Source: DASSHC01 sp035693105
GTDB lineage: Bacteria; Chloroflexota; Chloroflexia; Thermomicrobiales; Thermomicrobiaceae
Direction of reading: 5' to 3'
DNA length: 7,696 nucleotides
Assembly: GCA_035693105.1 (NCBI GenBank)
Contig: DASSHC010000190.1
Span: 1 to 7,696 of the forward strand
This document shows, in pieces, positions 1 through 7,028 of this stretch. Under the pieces are notes generated by a model. The model saw only the letters and a program-made list of their open reading frames with translations, made no database searches and was not told where the DNA came from. Position numbers and translations under genes: made by a program. Position 1 is the stretch's first letter; every line of letters starts with the position of its first letter.

Positions 1-297
1 GACCCAGGGGTCGTTGGTGATGAAGACATCTCCGGGCGTCATAGCCGCGGTCGGCAATCGCTCGATGACGGTGCGCACCACGTAGGGCATGATCACGTTG
101 AACGACGGCATCGAGCGGTTGGAGTGGGCCAGGGAGCTGCCGGTCGCATCCAGGATCTCGCAGCCGAAGTCCTGCGCCGCGCCGATGATGGTCGAGACGG
201 CGGTACGCAGCACGGTGGTCCACATGTCGTCGGCGATGCCGATCAGCCGGCTCCACATGATCTCCAGGCTGACCGGGTCGAACTGCCGCTGGCTCAT
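1..297 (-). CDS. hyuB: Hydantoinase B / oxoprolinase B-family subunit, N-terminal part (cut by window edge)
   Basis: Only the first 99 codons are in the window, and the frame is open to base 1. The translation starts MSQRQFDPVSLEIMWSRL and matches the HyuB (Hydantoinase_B) N-terminus: a DPVSLEI opening at residues 7-13, an RTA..II..AQDF stretch near 31-44, EILDATG near 47-53, and GDVFITNDPW at 89-98. The last resembles the family's GD..ITNDPY motif, with Trp in place of the usual Tyr. In this family HyuB pairs with HyuA to hydrolyse cyclic amides such as hydantoins or 5-oxoproline, often with ATP; related pairs occur in acetone and acetophenone carboxylases. The start is well fixed: AGGAGG lies 7 nt upstream, and the ATG overlaps the hyuA stop as ATGA, so the two are probably translationally coupled. 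Family assignment is strong; the exact substrate cannot be read from the sequence. Full-length HyuB proteins are usually above 500 residues, so most of the gene is missing here. Confidence 0.93.
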   Translation of the reverse strand, partial: MSQRQFDPVSLEIMWSRLIGIADDMWTTVLRTAVSTIIGAAQDFGCEILDATGSSLAHSNRSMPSFNVIMPYVVRTVIERLPTAAMTPGDVFITNDPWV

Positions 298-2411
298 GCT
301 GCCCCCTCCTCTTCCGCCTCGCGGGCCGTGATCACGACGTTGCGGTAGCCGTCGACGGTGACGTGGTAGCCGGGCGGGACGACGATGGTCGCCTCGCGCT
401 CCTCGATGATAGCCGGCCCGGGGAAGGCCGCGCCCGGCTCCAGCCGGTAGCGGTCGTAGACCGGCGTCGTGTGCTCGCCGGACTTGGGCCGGTCGAAGTA
501 GACGGCGCGCTCGCCCTTGCGCGCTTCACCGGCGGCGCGCTCGCGCAGCGGCTCGGCCGCCAGTTGGAAGCCGGCGCGCGGCAGCTCGGCCGTCAGGTGC
601 CAGTTGAGCACCTCGACCGCCAGCCCGCCCGGTGCCCGGCCGTAGACCGCCTCGTAGCCCTGCTGGAAGGCCGCCGCGATGCGTGGGGCGGCCTGGGCGC
701 CCGCCGCGTCGGCGTCGGGCGGCAGCGGCACGCGCAGCTCGTGGTACTGGCCGGCGAAGCGCATGTCGGCCGCCAACTGGAAGACGACCTCGTCGGCCCC
801 GGCCACCCCGGCGAAGGCGTCGCGCGCCTCGGAGCGCATGTCGTCATAGAGGCGGCGCACCAGCGCCCAGTCGGCACTCTCCAGCGGCGTCATGTAGCTG
901 CGGGCGAAGGGGAGCGCCATCGGGGCGGTCAGCGCGCCGACCGCCGACGACACCCCGGCGCCGAAGGGGACCAGGATCTGGCGGATGCCGAGGATGCGCG
1001 CCACCTCGACCGCGTGGGCCGGGCCGGCGCCGCCGAAGGCGACCAGCGCCACGTCGCGCGGATCGCGGTTGCGCTCGATCAGGTGGGTGCGCGCGGCCTG
1101 GGCCATGTTCTCGTTGACGATGGCGTGCACGCCCCAGGCGGCCGCGCGCCGCTCGAGATCGAGCGGGCCGCTGAGCTGATCGAGCGCCGCCGCCGCCAGC
1201 TCGGGCCGCAGCGTCATGCGCCCGCCCAGGAAATAGCCCGGATCGAGGTAGCCGAGCAGCACGTTGGCGTCGGTCACGGTCGGCCGCTCGCCGCCTAGGC
1301 CGTAGCTGGCCGGGCCGGGGTTCGACTCGGCGCTCTGCGGCCCGACCTGCAGCAGCCCGAGGTTGTTGACGTGGGCGATGCTGCCGCCGCCGGCGCCGAT
1401 CTCGATCAGGTCAACCGTCGGCGCCATGATCGGCAGCCCGCTGCCCGGCTTGAAGCGGTGGACGCGGTCGGCCTCCAGCATGTGGGCGATCCCCGGCAGG
1501 CCATCCTCGATCAAGCAGGCCTTGGCGGTGGTGCCGCCCATGTCGAGCGAGAGGATCTGCCGCTGCCCGGCCAGCCCGCCGTAGAAGCTGGCGGCGAAGG
1601 CGCCGGCCGCCGGGCCGGACTCCAGCAGCCGGATCGGAAACTCCATCGCCGCCTGAGCGGTGCTGATACCGCCCGAGGAGAGCATCATGTACAGCTCGCG
1701 CTCGAAGCCCAGCTCGCGCAGTTGCGCCAGCAGGTCCGCGATGTAGCGCCGCAGCAGCGGCTTGACGTAGGCATCGGCGGCGACCGTCGAAGTGCGCTCG
1801 TACTCGCCGATCAACGGCGCCACGCGCGAGGAGAGCGAGACGGCGATCTCCGGATGGCGCGCGGCGATTAGTTCGCCGATGCGGCGCTCGTGCGCCGGGT
1901 TGCGGTAGGCGTGGATCAGGCTGACCGCGATCGCGCCGGCCCCCTCGGCGGCCAGCTCGTCGACCACAGCGGCCACCTCCGCCTCGTCCAGCGGCGTGAG
2001 CACCGCACCGTCGCGGCTGATACGCTCGGCGACCTCGCGGCGCAGCTCGCGCGGGATCAACGGTGGCGGGTAGGGGGCGAAGAGGTCGTAGATGTCGTAG
2101 ATCTGCTCGATGCCGATCTCCAGCACGTCACGAAAGCCGCGCGTGGTCAGGAGCGCGGTCTTGACGCCGCGCCGCTCGACGATGGCGTTGGTGACGATGG
2201 TGGTGCTGTGGACGGCGTACTCAACCTCGGCCGAGCTCGCCCCCGCCAGCTGCAGCAGCTCACGCCAGCCGGCGACCACCGCCCGCGCCGGGCGCGCGGC
2301 GTCGGTTAGCACCTTGTGGAAGGCGACCGCCTGCCCGGCGTCCATGTCGAAGAGCACGAAGTCGGTGAAGGTGCCCCCGACATCGACGCTGACCGCGTAG
2401 CGATTTGCCAC
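294..2411 (-). CDS. hyuA: Hydantoinase A / 5-oxoprolinase A-family subunit
   Basis: This is a complete gene of 705 residues from the GTG at 2411, close to the usual 680-700 of HyuA proteins. The HyuA N-domain opens with DVGGTFTD at residues 10-17, followed by the H-STT-VTNA-VERRG segment at 68-82. The ASKHA-like core carries DMGGTTAK (290-297), ESGPAAG (264-270), GAGGGSIA (339-346) and FGGAGPAHA (459-467), so the nucleotide-binding signature looks intact. No frameshift is seen. Known relatives are the ATP-dependent N-methylhydantoinase and 5-oxoprolinase and the A subunits of acetone/acetophenone carboxylases. It should work in the cytoplasm with the HyuB encoded immediately downstream. GAGGAG at 2425-2420 lies 8 nt before GTG 2411 and 5 nt before an in-frame TTG at 2414; I prefer GTG, and the two differ by one residue. 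It follows the permease genes after a 74-bp gap, which suggests that its substrate is imported by that transporter. Whether it hydrolyses hydantoin, oxoproline or another compound is unknown. Confidence 0.95.
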   Translation of the reverse strand: MANRYAVSVDVGGTFTDFVLFDMDAGQAVAFHKVLTDAARPARAVVAGWRELLQLAGASSAEVEYAVHSTTIVTNAIVERRGVKTALLTTRGFRDVLEIGIEQIYDIYDLFAPYPPPLIPRELRREVAERISRDGAVLTPLDEAEVAAVVDELAAEGAGAIAVSLIHAYRNPAHERRIGELIAARHPEIAVSLSSRVAPLIGEYERTSTVAADAYVKPLLRRYIADLLAQLRELGFERELYMMLSSGGISTAQAAMEFPIRLLESGPAAGAFAASFYGGLAGQRQILSLDMGGTTAKACLIEDGLPGIAHMLEADRVHRFKPGSGLPIMAPTVDLIEIGAGGGSIAHVNNLGLLQVGPQSAESNPGPASYGLGGERPTVTDANVLLGYLDPGYFLGGRMTLRPELAAAALDQLSGPLDLERRAAAWGVHAIVNENMAQAARTHLIERNRDPRDVALVAFGGAGPAHAVEVARILGIRQILVPFGAGVSSAVGALTAPMALPFARSYMTPLESADWALVRRLYDDMRSEARDAFAGVAGADEVVFQLAADMRFAGQYHELRVPLPPDADAAGAQAAPRIAAAFQQGYEAVYGRAPGGLAVEVLNWHLTAELPRAGFQLAAEPLRERAAGEARKGERAVYFDRPKSGEHTTPVYDRYRLEPGAAFPGPAIIEEREATIVVPPGYHVTVDGYRNVVITAREAEEEGAA

Positions 2412-2432
2412 CAATCAATCTCCTCAGTTCAA

Positions 2433-2455
2433 CGGCGCGCACCAGGTGCGGCGCG
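2433..2455 (-). other. Small GC-rich stem-loop in the permease-hyuA gap
   Basis: CGCACC (2438-2443) and GGTGCG (2445-2450) form a perfect inverted repeat around one base. Allowing a bulged G at 2451, three more G/C pairs extend it outwards. As RNA it would be a stem of about 8 pairs with a three-base loop. No T-run follows on the minus strand, so it does not look like a full Rho-independent terminator. It could stabilise or process mRNA between the transporter and enzyme genes, or weakly attenuate transcription. In G+C-rich DNA a short stem like this can also arise by chance. Confidence 0.35.
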
Positions 2456-2485
2456 AGATTGCAAACAACTCAGCAACGTCCCCGC

Positions 2486-3292
2486 TCAGCCACTCCCCCA
2501 GTAGAGCGATTCCAATCCAACCATACGCTCGGTGACCAGCACGACGATCGTCGCCATCAGGATGCTGATCGTGCCCGCCACGGCCGCCGTGGGATCGAAG
2601 GAGAAGCGCAGGTAATCGAAGAGCTGAACGGGCAGCGGCGTATTCCCGACACCGCCCAGGAGCAGCGAGATCGGGAACTGATCGTAGCTCGTGATGAAGG
2701 CGAAGATGGCGCCGGAGATGATGCCGCCCTTGATGATGGGCAGCGTGACGCGCCAGAACGTCGTGAGCGGCCCGGCGCCCAGGTTGCGCGAGGCTTCCTC
2801 GAGCGACGGATCCACCCCGACCAGGACCGTCGCCACGACCAGGAAGACGAAGGGGAGACAGATCAGCGTGTGCCCGATGATCAGCCCGATCATCCCGCGC
2901 GTGCCGATACCGATCCCGTAGAAGAAGATCAGCAGCGCTAGACCGGTCAGGATCGCGGGAACCGGCAGCGGGGCGATCATCAGTATTCGAACCGCGTCGC
3001 GAAAACGTCTGGGACCGCGCGCCACGTAAAACGCCGCGGCGGTGCCGATGACGGTCGACAAGACCGTCACGAACGCGGCCAGCCGCAGGCTGAAGAACAG
3101 GGAATCCACGAAAGATCGGTTATGGGCAAAACTGACGAACCATTTGGTGGAGAACCCTTCCGGCGGAAAGCGGAGGTAGGCGCCGGAGTTGAAGGCAGCC
3201 ACCACCACGATCAGAATGGGCGCCAGCAGGAAGGCGTAGATGAGCACGACCACCGCCGTGAACAGGATCTTGCCGCGCAAGCTCAGTGTCAT
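2486..3292 (-). CDS. ABC transporter permease, PotC-type (spermidine/putrescine-like importer family)
   Basis: A 268-residue integral membrane protein of the binding-protein-dependent transport permease family. Six hydrophobic segments are visible, roughly at residues 9-33, 66-90, 102-125, 135-158, 187-208 and 236-254. The cytoplasmic EAA loop that docks on the ATPase is clear at about 165-190: EEASRNLGAG, then a conserved LP at 184-185. Length and layout fit PotC/YdcV proteins. It forms the inner-membrane channel together with the permease encoded just before it. The ATG follows the upstream permease's TAG with no base between them (TAGATG), and AGAGGA about 9 nt upstream serves as ribosome site within the end of the previous gene, so translation is probably coupled. 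The Pot-type label reflects the family only. With hyuA/hyuB downstream, the cargo may be a cyclic amide rather than a polyamine. Confidence 0.95.
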   Translation of the reverse strand: MTLSLRGKILFTAVVVLIYAFLLAPILIVVVAAFNSGAYLRFPPEGFSTKWFVSFAHNRSFVDSLFFSLRLAAFVTVLSTVIGTAAAFYVARGPRRFRDAVRILMIAPLPVPAILTGLALLIFFYGIGIGTRGMIGLIIGHTLICLPFVFLVVATVLVGVDPSLEEASRNLGAGPLTTFWRVTLPIIKGGIISGAIFAFITSYDQFPISLLLGGVGNTPLPVQLFDYLRFSFDPTAAVAGTISILMATIVVLVTERMVGLESLYWGSG

Positions 3293-4189
3293 CTACGCCA
3301 GTCCTCTCATCACCCGGTTCATGACCTTGAGATAGGCCCAGAGCGCGACCAGCGTGAGGGCGAAGAACAGCAGCGCCAGCGCGCTGCCGAGCGGCCAGTT
3401 GAACAGCTCAGTCACGGTTTGCACCACCAGGATCGGCATCGTGATGACCTTGAAGCCGCCGAGCAGTTGCGGGATGACGTAGGAGCTCGCCGACAGCACG
3501 AAGATCAAGACGGTTCCCGCGACCACACCCGGCATACTCAGCGGCCAGGTGACGCGCCAGAAAGTGCTCCAGGACGAGGCTCCCAGCGAGCGGGACGCGC
3601 GCTCCACGTCCGGGTCGATTGACTGGAGCGGACCGGCCAGCGAGAGCACCATGAACGGGATGTAGATGTGCACCAGCCCGATGATGATGCCGGTGTTGTG
3701 ATACATCAGGTGCAGCGGGCCGAGCCCCAGCCCGTGCATGGCCTGGTTGACCAGCCCCGTGTCCGCCAGGATGATCATCCAGGCGTAGGTGCGGATGACG
3801 ACGCCCACCAGGAGCGGGGAGAGCACCAGAATCATCAAGAACCCTTTGACCCTGCTCGACGCTCGCGCCAGCTGGTAGGCCATCGGGTAGGCCAGCACCA
3901 GCGTCACGAAGGTGGTGACGACCCCCAGCTCGAGCGTCCGCAGGATGACGCGCCAGGTGAACGAATCGCTCATGACCTGCCAGTAGTTGGCGACGGTGAA
4001 CACGGAGATGTACGCCGCCTTGTGTGTCTGGGTCATGAAGCTCATGTAGACCATATACAGGTAGGGGAAGACGAAGAACCCGATCAGCACGATCAGCGCC
4101 GGAATGATGAGCAGAAATTTCCGGTCCAGGCGCGCCGAGGCTTGCCGCGTGCGGCGCAGGGCGCGGAATGCTGGATCGGCCGCACTCAT
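3293..4189 (-). CDS. ABC transporter permease, PotB-type
   Basis: A 298-residue membrane protein, the first of the two permeases of the importer. After a basic N-terminus (RRTRQASARLDRK, residues 12-24) come hydrophobic segments near 25-47, 82-105, 117-139, 165-187, 215-237 and 265-288. The EAA-type loop at about 196-222 reads ERASRSLGAS, followed by WP-S-PGV. Ala198 sits where EAA loops usually have Ala, and the spaced Gly203 is kept. I chose the ATG at 4189 because it overlaps the ATPase stop codon as ATGA and has a purine-rich GGGGG tract 6 nt upstream with AGGA just before that. A GTG at 4219 would add ten residues (MGRERGRGNA) inside the ATPase gene and has no comparable support. It pairs with the permease downstream and the ATPase upstream. 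Family assignment is secure; substrate is not readable. Confidence 0.94.
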   Translation of the reverse strand: MSAADPAFRALRRTRQASARLDRKFLLIIPALIVLIGFFVFPYLYMVYMSFMTQTHKAAYISVFTVANYWQVMSDSFTWRVILRTLELGVVTTFVTLVLAYPMAYQLARASSRVKGFLMILVLSPLLVGVVIRTYAWMIILADTGLVNQAMHGLGLGPLHLMYHNTGIIIGLVHIYIPFMVLSLAGPLQSIDPDVERASRSLGASSWSTFWRVTWPLSMPGVVAGTVLIFVLSASSYVIPQLLGGFKVITMPILVVQTVTELFNWPLGSALALLFFALTLVALWAYLKVMNRVMRGLA

Positions 4190-5286
4190 GGCGTTCCCCC
4201 TTCCTCGCTCACGACCCACGCATCGTCGCCACTGAAGGTAAGGGTGACGTCGTCCCCGACCCCGTACCGGTGCTCGGGCCCGCTTTGCACGCGCAGCGTC
4301 TGACGACCGGCGATCTCGACACGATAGTCGATCAGATTCCCGAGGTACGACCGTTCCTGAATGACCCCATGCACGCGGTTGAGCGAGTCCATCAATCCCT
4401 TGGCGTTGAGGTGCGCCGCGGTTTCGTCGAAGTAGAGATACTCCGGCCGGATGCTCACCAGCCCTGGATCGCCGGCCCGGAGCCCGTCGACTCCCTTGGC
4501 CAGGAGCAGACCGACGGGGGTGTCCACCTGAAGGGTCTCACCCGATCGCTCCGTGACGGTCCCCGGGATGAGATTGGTCAAGCCGATGAAGTCGGCGACT
4601 TGCGCGGTTCGGGGCCGGCGGTAGATATCCTCCGGGGCGCTCAACTGCTGCAGCACCCCGCCCATCATGACGGCGATCCGATCGGCCAGCACGAGCGCCT
4701 CGGATTGATCGTGCGTGACGTAGACCGTCGTGATGCCGAACTCCTGCTGCAGCGAGCGGATGAAGAAGCGCATCTCCTCGCGCAGCTTCGCATCGAGATT
4801 GGCGAGCGGTTCGTCCAGCAACAGCGCGGCCGGATTGATGACCAGCGCGCGCGCCAGCGCGGTGCGCTGCTGTTGCCCACCGGAGAGCTGGCGCGGGCGG
4901 CGATCCCGCAGCTCGGACAGCTGCATCTTGCTCAGGATCTCGCTCACGCGGCGCTCGATCTCGGCCTTGGCGACCTTCCGCATCTTCAGTCCATACGCGA
5001 CGTTTTCGAAGACCGAGAGATGCGGGAAGAGGGCGTAGTTCTGAAAGACCATGCCGGCGTTGCGCCGCTCCGGAGGCAGGGTCGAGACTTCCGTGTCGCC
5101 GAAGAAAATCTCACCTTCATTGGGCGTCTCGAAGCCCGCGATCATGCGCAAGGTGGTGGTCTTGCCGCAGCCGGACGGTCCGAGCAGCGCCACCAGCTCA
5201 CCTTCGCGCAGATCGATGCTCAGCCGGTTCACCGCGACCACCGCATCGAAGCGCTTCGAAATCCCGCGCAGCTCAATCGACGCCAA
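4186..5286 (-). CDS. ABC transporter ATP-binding protein, PotA/CysA-like
   Basis: A 366-residue ATPase that powers the importer from the cytoplasmic face. All nucleotide-binding elements are intact: Walker A GPSGCGKT at residues 36-43, Q-loop Gln82 in FQNYALFPH, signature LSGGQQQR at 134-141, Walker B LLLDEP at 155-160 with D-loop ANLDAK after it, and switch His192 in VTHDQ. The C-terminal third, from about 240, has the TOBE-type regulatory domain expected of PotA-like proteins (LIPGTV near 239-244, VSIRPE at 277-282). The start is a TTG at 5286. It is the only usable start near the domain's beginning, because the frame upstream is closed by the solute-binding protein's own TAG at 5304-5302. 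A GGGGG tract 8 nt upstream (5299-5295) can serve as ribosome site. The 15-bp gap upstream and the ATGA overlap downstream place it firmly in the operon. Confidence 0.96.
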   Translation of the reverse strand: MASIELRGISKRFDAVVAVNRLSIDLREGELVALLGPSGCGKTTTLRMIAGFETPNEGEIFFGDTEVSTLPPERRNAGMVFQNYALFPHLSVFENVAYGLKMRKVAKAEIERRVSEILSKMQLSELRDRRPRQLSGGQQQRTALARALVINPAALLLDEPLANLDAKLREEMRFFIRSLQQEFGITTVYVTHDQSEALVLADRIAVMMGGVLQQLSAPEDIYRRPRTAQVADFIGLTNLIPGTVTERSGETLQVDTPVGLLLAKGVDGLRAGDPGLVSIRPEYLYFDETAAHLNAKGLMDSLNRVHGVIQERSYLGNLIDYRVEIAGRQTLRVQSGPEHRYGVGDDVTLTFSGDDAWVVSEEGGTP

Positions 5287-5301
5287 GTCGTGTTCCCCCG
5301 T

Positions 5302-6579
5302 CTACGAGCCGGTCATCTCCCGATTCCACAGGTTCGTCATGTCGTCGCGCGGACCCGAGTTCAACCAGAGGTAGTCCCAGCGAGGCACGGTGTCGAGATT
5401 CTGGGCGGTCACCGGGATGAGCTTGGCCGCGTCGCCGGAGATCTGCACCTGGGTATTCGCCGGAGTCCAGTAGAATTTCTCGGCCCACTTCTTCTGCACC
5501 GGCTCGCTCAGCCAATAGTCGATGAAGGCGTAGCCGAGATCCTTCACCTTGCTCCCCGTGGTCACGTTCATGTTCTGCTCGAACATGCCGCCGATGCCCT
5601 CCTTGGGGATGACGAACTCGACGGGGAGGCCCTTGGCCTTGAGCAGCGCCCAGTCGGGCGAGTCGATGAACGCGACGCTCACCTCGCCCTGCTCGAGGTC
5701 GGTCTGCAGCGTGCCGCTGAAGTCGACCTGCTTGGCTTTGGAGAGGTTGTCCTTGATCCAGTTGAAGCCGGCCATCCAGTTGTGGTAGTCGCCGGTCAGG
5801 ATCTTCGCCATCATCAGGATATGCTGCGGCTCGGCCGAGTTGCCGATGATGTAGATCCCGGTCTTGTCGCCGTACTTCGCCAGGTCGAGCCAGGATTGCG
5901 GCGGATCAGTGATCTTGTCGGAGCGGTAGGCGATGCCGAACGGCCCGACCAGACCGAGCACACCGACGTCGTTGTCCATCTTGAGCTTGGGGTTGATGTT
6001 GGCCAGGTTCGGCACCTTGTCCATCGGCAAGGTGACGAAGTTCCCCTCCTGGCGCAGCTGCGCGCAGTAGGTCTCGTTCATCACGACCACGTCGAAGGGG
6101 GGATTGTCTTTGCCCGCCGCGCGGATCTTGGAGAACCAGTCTTTCGCCAGGCCAATGGCTAACTGGACCTTCGCGCCGGTTTGCTTCTCGAAATCGGGGA
6201 CGTGATCCGACTCCATGAACTGCTGCCAGGTGCCGCCGTAGCTGGTCACGACCAACGTCTGACCCTTGAAATTGGCTGCCGCAGGGGCCTGGGTGGCCGT
6301 GGCGGCCCCGGTGGATGCCGTGGGGTTCGACGCGGAGGTCGCGCTGGAGGCCCCAGCGGAGCTGGCGGCCGTGGCGGCGGCCGTGCTGGCGCTGGTCGCC
6401 GCGCTCGCGCTCGTGGCCGCGGTGGTGCTCGACGATGACCCTCCACAGGCCGCGACGATGCCGGCGATCACCGGCAGGCTCAGGCCCATCAGGGTGAGCC
6501 GCTGCACCAGCTCACGACGCGTCATTCGCCCACGCATCGTTTCGGTCATCGCGTGACGGATTACATCCTCGTTCGACAT
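5302..6579 (-). CDS. ABC transporter solute-binding lipoprotein, PotD-like (extracellular solute-binding family)
   Basis: A 425-residue binding protein that would capture the substrate outside the membrane and deliver it to the permeases. Residues 1-45 are an export leader: a long charged N-region, a twin arginine in MTRRELVQ (19-26), a hydrophobic stretch (about 30-42), and a lipobox VAAC with Cys45 as lipidation site, which suggests Tat-type lipoprotein export. Residues 48-102 are a low-complexity Ser/Ala/Thr linker. The folded domain begins near 104 with LVVTSYGGTWQQF, then FEKQTGAKV (130-138) and FDVVVMNE, as in PotD/SBP_bac-type proteins. It continues to the end (WDYLW and MTNLWNREMTGS) with no break. 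ATG 6579 is preceded by GAGGAG only 3 nt away. That is short, but the long N-region before the twin arginine is common in similar leaders; ATGs at 6549, 6537 and 6525 are alternatives without visible ribosome sites. It is the first gene of the operon. The ligand cannot be deduced from sequence alone. Confidence 0.94.
   Translation of the reverse strand: MSNEDVIRHAMTETMRGRMTRRELVQRLTLMGLSLPVIAGIVAACGGSSSSTTAATSASAATSASTAAATAASSAGASSATSASNPTASTGAATATQAPAAANFKGQTLVVTSYGGTWQQFMESDHVPDFEKQTGAKVQLAIGLAKDWFSKIRAAGKDNPPFDVVVMNETYCAQLRQEGNFVTLPMDKVPNLANINPKLKMDNDVGVLGLVGPFGIAYRSDKITDPPQSWLDLAKYGDKTGIYIIGNSAEPQHILMMAKILTGDYHNWMAGFNWIKDNLSKAKQVDFSGTLQTDLEQGEVSVAFIDSPDWALLKAKGLPVEFVIPKEGIGGMFEQNMNVTTGSKVKDLGYAFIDYWLSEPVQKKWAEKFYWTPANTQVQISGDAAKLIPVTAQNLDTVPRWDYLWLNSGPRDDMTNLWNREMTGS
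6274..6438 (-). repeat. Low-complexity Ser/Ala/Thr linker-coding tract in the binding protein
   Basis: About 55 codons are almost only Ala, Ser and Thr, with a few Gly, Asn, Pro and Gln, directly after the lipidated cysteine. The DNA is built of degenerate GCG/GCC/AGC-like triplets with no perfect long repeat unit. Such tracts tether the binding domain to the membrane anchor in Gram-positive-like and Chloroflexota lipoproteins. The tract may vary in length between strains by slippage or unequal recombination. Confidence 0.75.
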
Positions 6580-6855
6580 CTGCTCCTCATTTCTCCACGG
6601 CAGGCCGCGCGCTCGAGAACCAGCACGCCAAATTCGTGGCGCATCATCTCCTTCCTGACCCCGTCGGATCCATACGCACGAGCGCACACTGGCGTAGCGC
6701 GGGATAGGCAAACACCTGGGTCGGATACGATCAAGCAGCCTGAACGGTCGCGCCTCTGGCTGGCGAAGTGGATACCATCCGCGGCGCCTGGCGGCAACCG
6801 TTTCATCGCTGCCTGCGCCGAGAAGGTCCCACCGCGCGGAAGTATCCCGACACGC

Positions 6856-6864
6856 AGAATAGCA
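6856..6864 (-). promoter_or_regulatory. Possible extended -10 element for the transporter-hyu operon
   Basis: On the minus strand the bases read TGC-TATTCT, which fits the extended -10 pattern TGn-TATAAT with four of six hexamer matches. I see no good -35 at the usual distance. Transcription would begin near 6849, leaving a leader of about 270 nt before the binding-protein ATG. The call rests on pattern only and is weak. Confidence 0.25.
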
Positions 6865-6871
6865 CGCGCGC

Positions 6872-6900
6872 GGCCGGAGGCGTAGACTCCGCCGCCGGCC
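6872..6900. promoter_or_regulatory. Imperfect inverted repeat (possible operator or hairpin)
   Basis: GGCCGG (6872-6877) and GGCG (6879-6882) pair with CGCC (6890-6893) and CCGGCC (6895-6900), with one A/G mismatch and a seven-base loop TAGACTC. That gives ten pairs over eleven positions. There is no T-run on either side, so a terminator is unlikely. It ends 8 bp upstream of the possible extended -10 of the operon, where a regulator-binding site would be expected. G+C-rich sequence raises the chance of a fortuitous match. Confidence 0.35.
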
Positions 6901-6906
6901 CGTCGC

Positions 6907-6936
6907 TTGACGGCTCCTCACCCGCCACCTGATCAT
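6907..6936 (+). promoter_or_regulatory. Possible sigma70-like promoter for the LLM gene
   Basis: TTGACG at 6907-6912 matches five of six -35 bases. GATCAT at 6931-6936 matches four of six -10 bases after an 18-bp spacer. Transcription would start near 6943, about 85 nt before the ATG at 7029. This is a pattern match only. Confidence 0.3.
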
Positions 6937-7028
6937 GCTGGCGGACGAGATTGAGACCACGTGGTAGGCACGAGGGACGCGATCCCGGTACAGCGCCGGC
7001 GCTCGCCAGTTGGAGGACGCACGACGAC

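Larger units (their letters stand above)
6580..7028. other. Divergent intergenic region, 449 bp, no gene recognised
   Basis: This stretch lies between the start codons of the minus-strand transporter operon and the plus-strand oxidoreductase, so both sets of control signals should be here. Short open frames exist on the minus strand (6806-6561 and 7030-6803), but they lack ribosome sites, have arginine/cysteine-rich translations and match nothing I recognise. No tRNA-like or repeat-array structure is visible. The notable contents are an imperfect hairpin at 6872-6900 and weak promoter-like elements on each strand, listed separately. Confidence 0.7.

Noticed and set aside
363..1298. A 311-codon plus-strand open frame opposite hyuA
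   Set aside because: Its Arg/Gly/Ala-rich translation has no motif, and the opposite strand encodes a full HyuA with all signatures. Codon bias explains the lack of stops.
2433..2455. Stem-loop read as a Rho-independent terminator between the permease and hyuA
   Set aside because: No T-run follows it on the minus strand, and the next gene continues in the same direction with its own ribosome site.
4190..4219. GTG start at 4219 for the first permease, adding ten residues
   Set aside because: The ATG at 4189 has the ATGA overlap with the ATPase stop and a better-placed purine-rich ribosome site, and the extra residues are merely the translated ribosome-site region.
4168..6162. A 664-codon open frame on the plus strand opposite the ATPase and binding-protein genes
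   Set aside because: It is antisense to two genes with intact family motifs. Its translation is rich in His, Arg, Asp and Gln with no recognisable domain, as expected of the shadow frame of G+C-rich genes.
6561..6806. 81-codon minus-strand frame overlapping the binding-protein start
   Set aside because: It has no ribosome site, its composition is Arg/Cys-rich, it overlaps the leader of a clear gene, and no family is recognisable.
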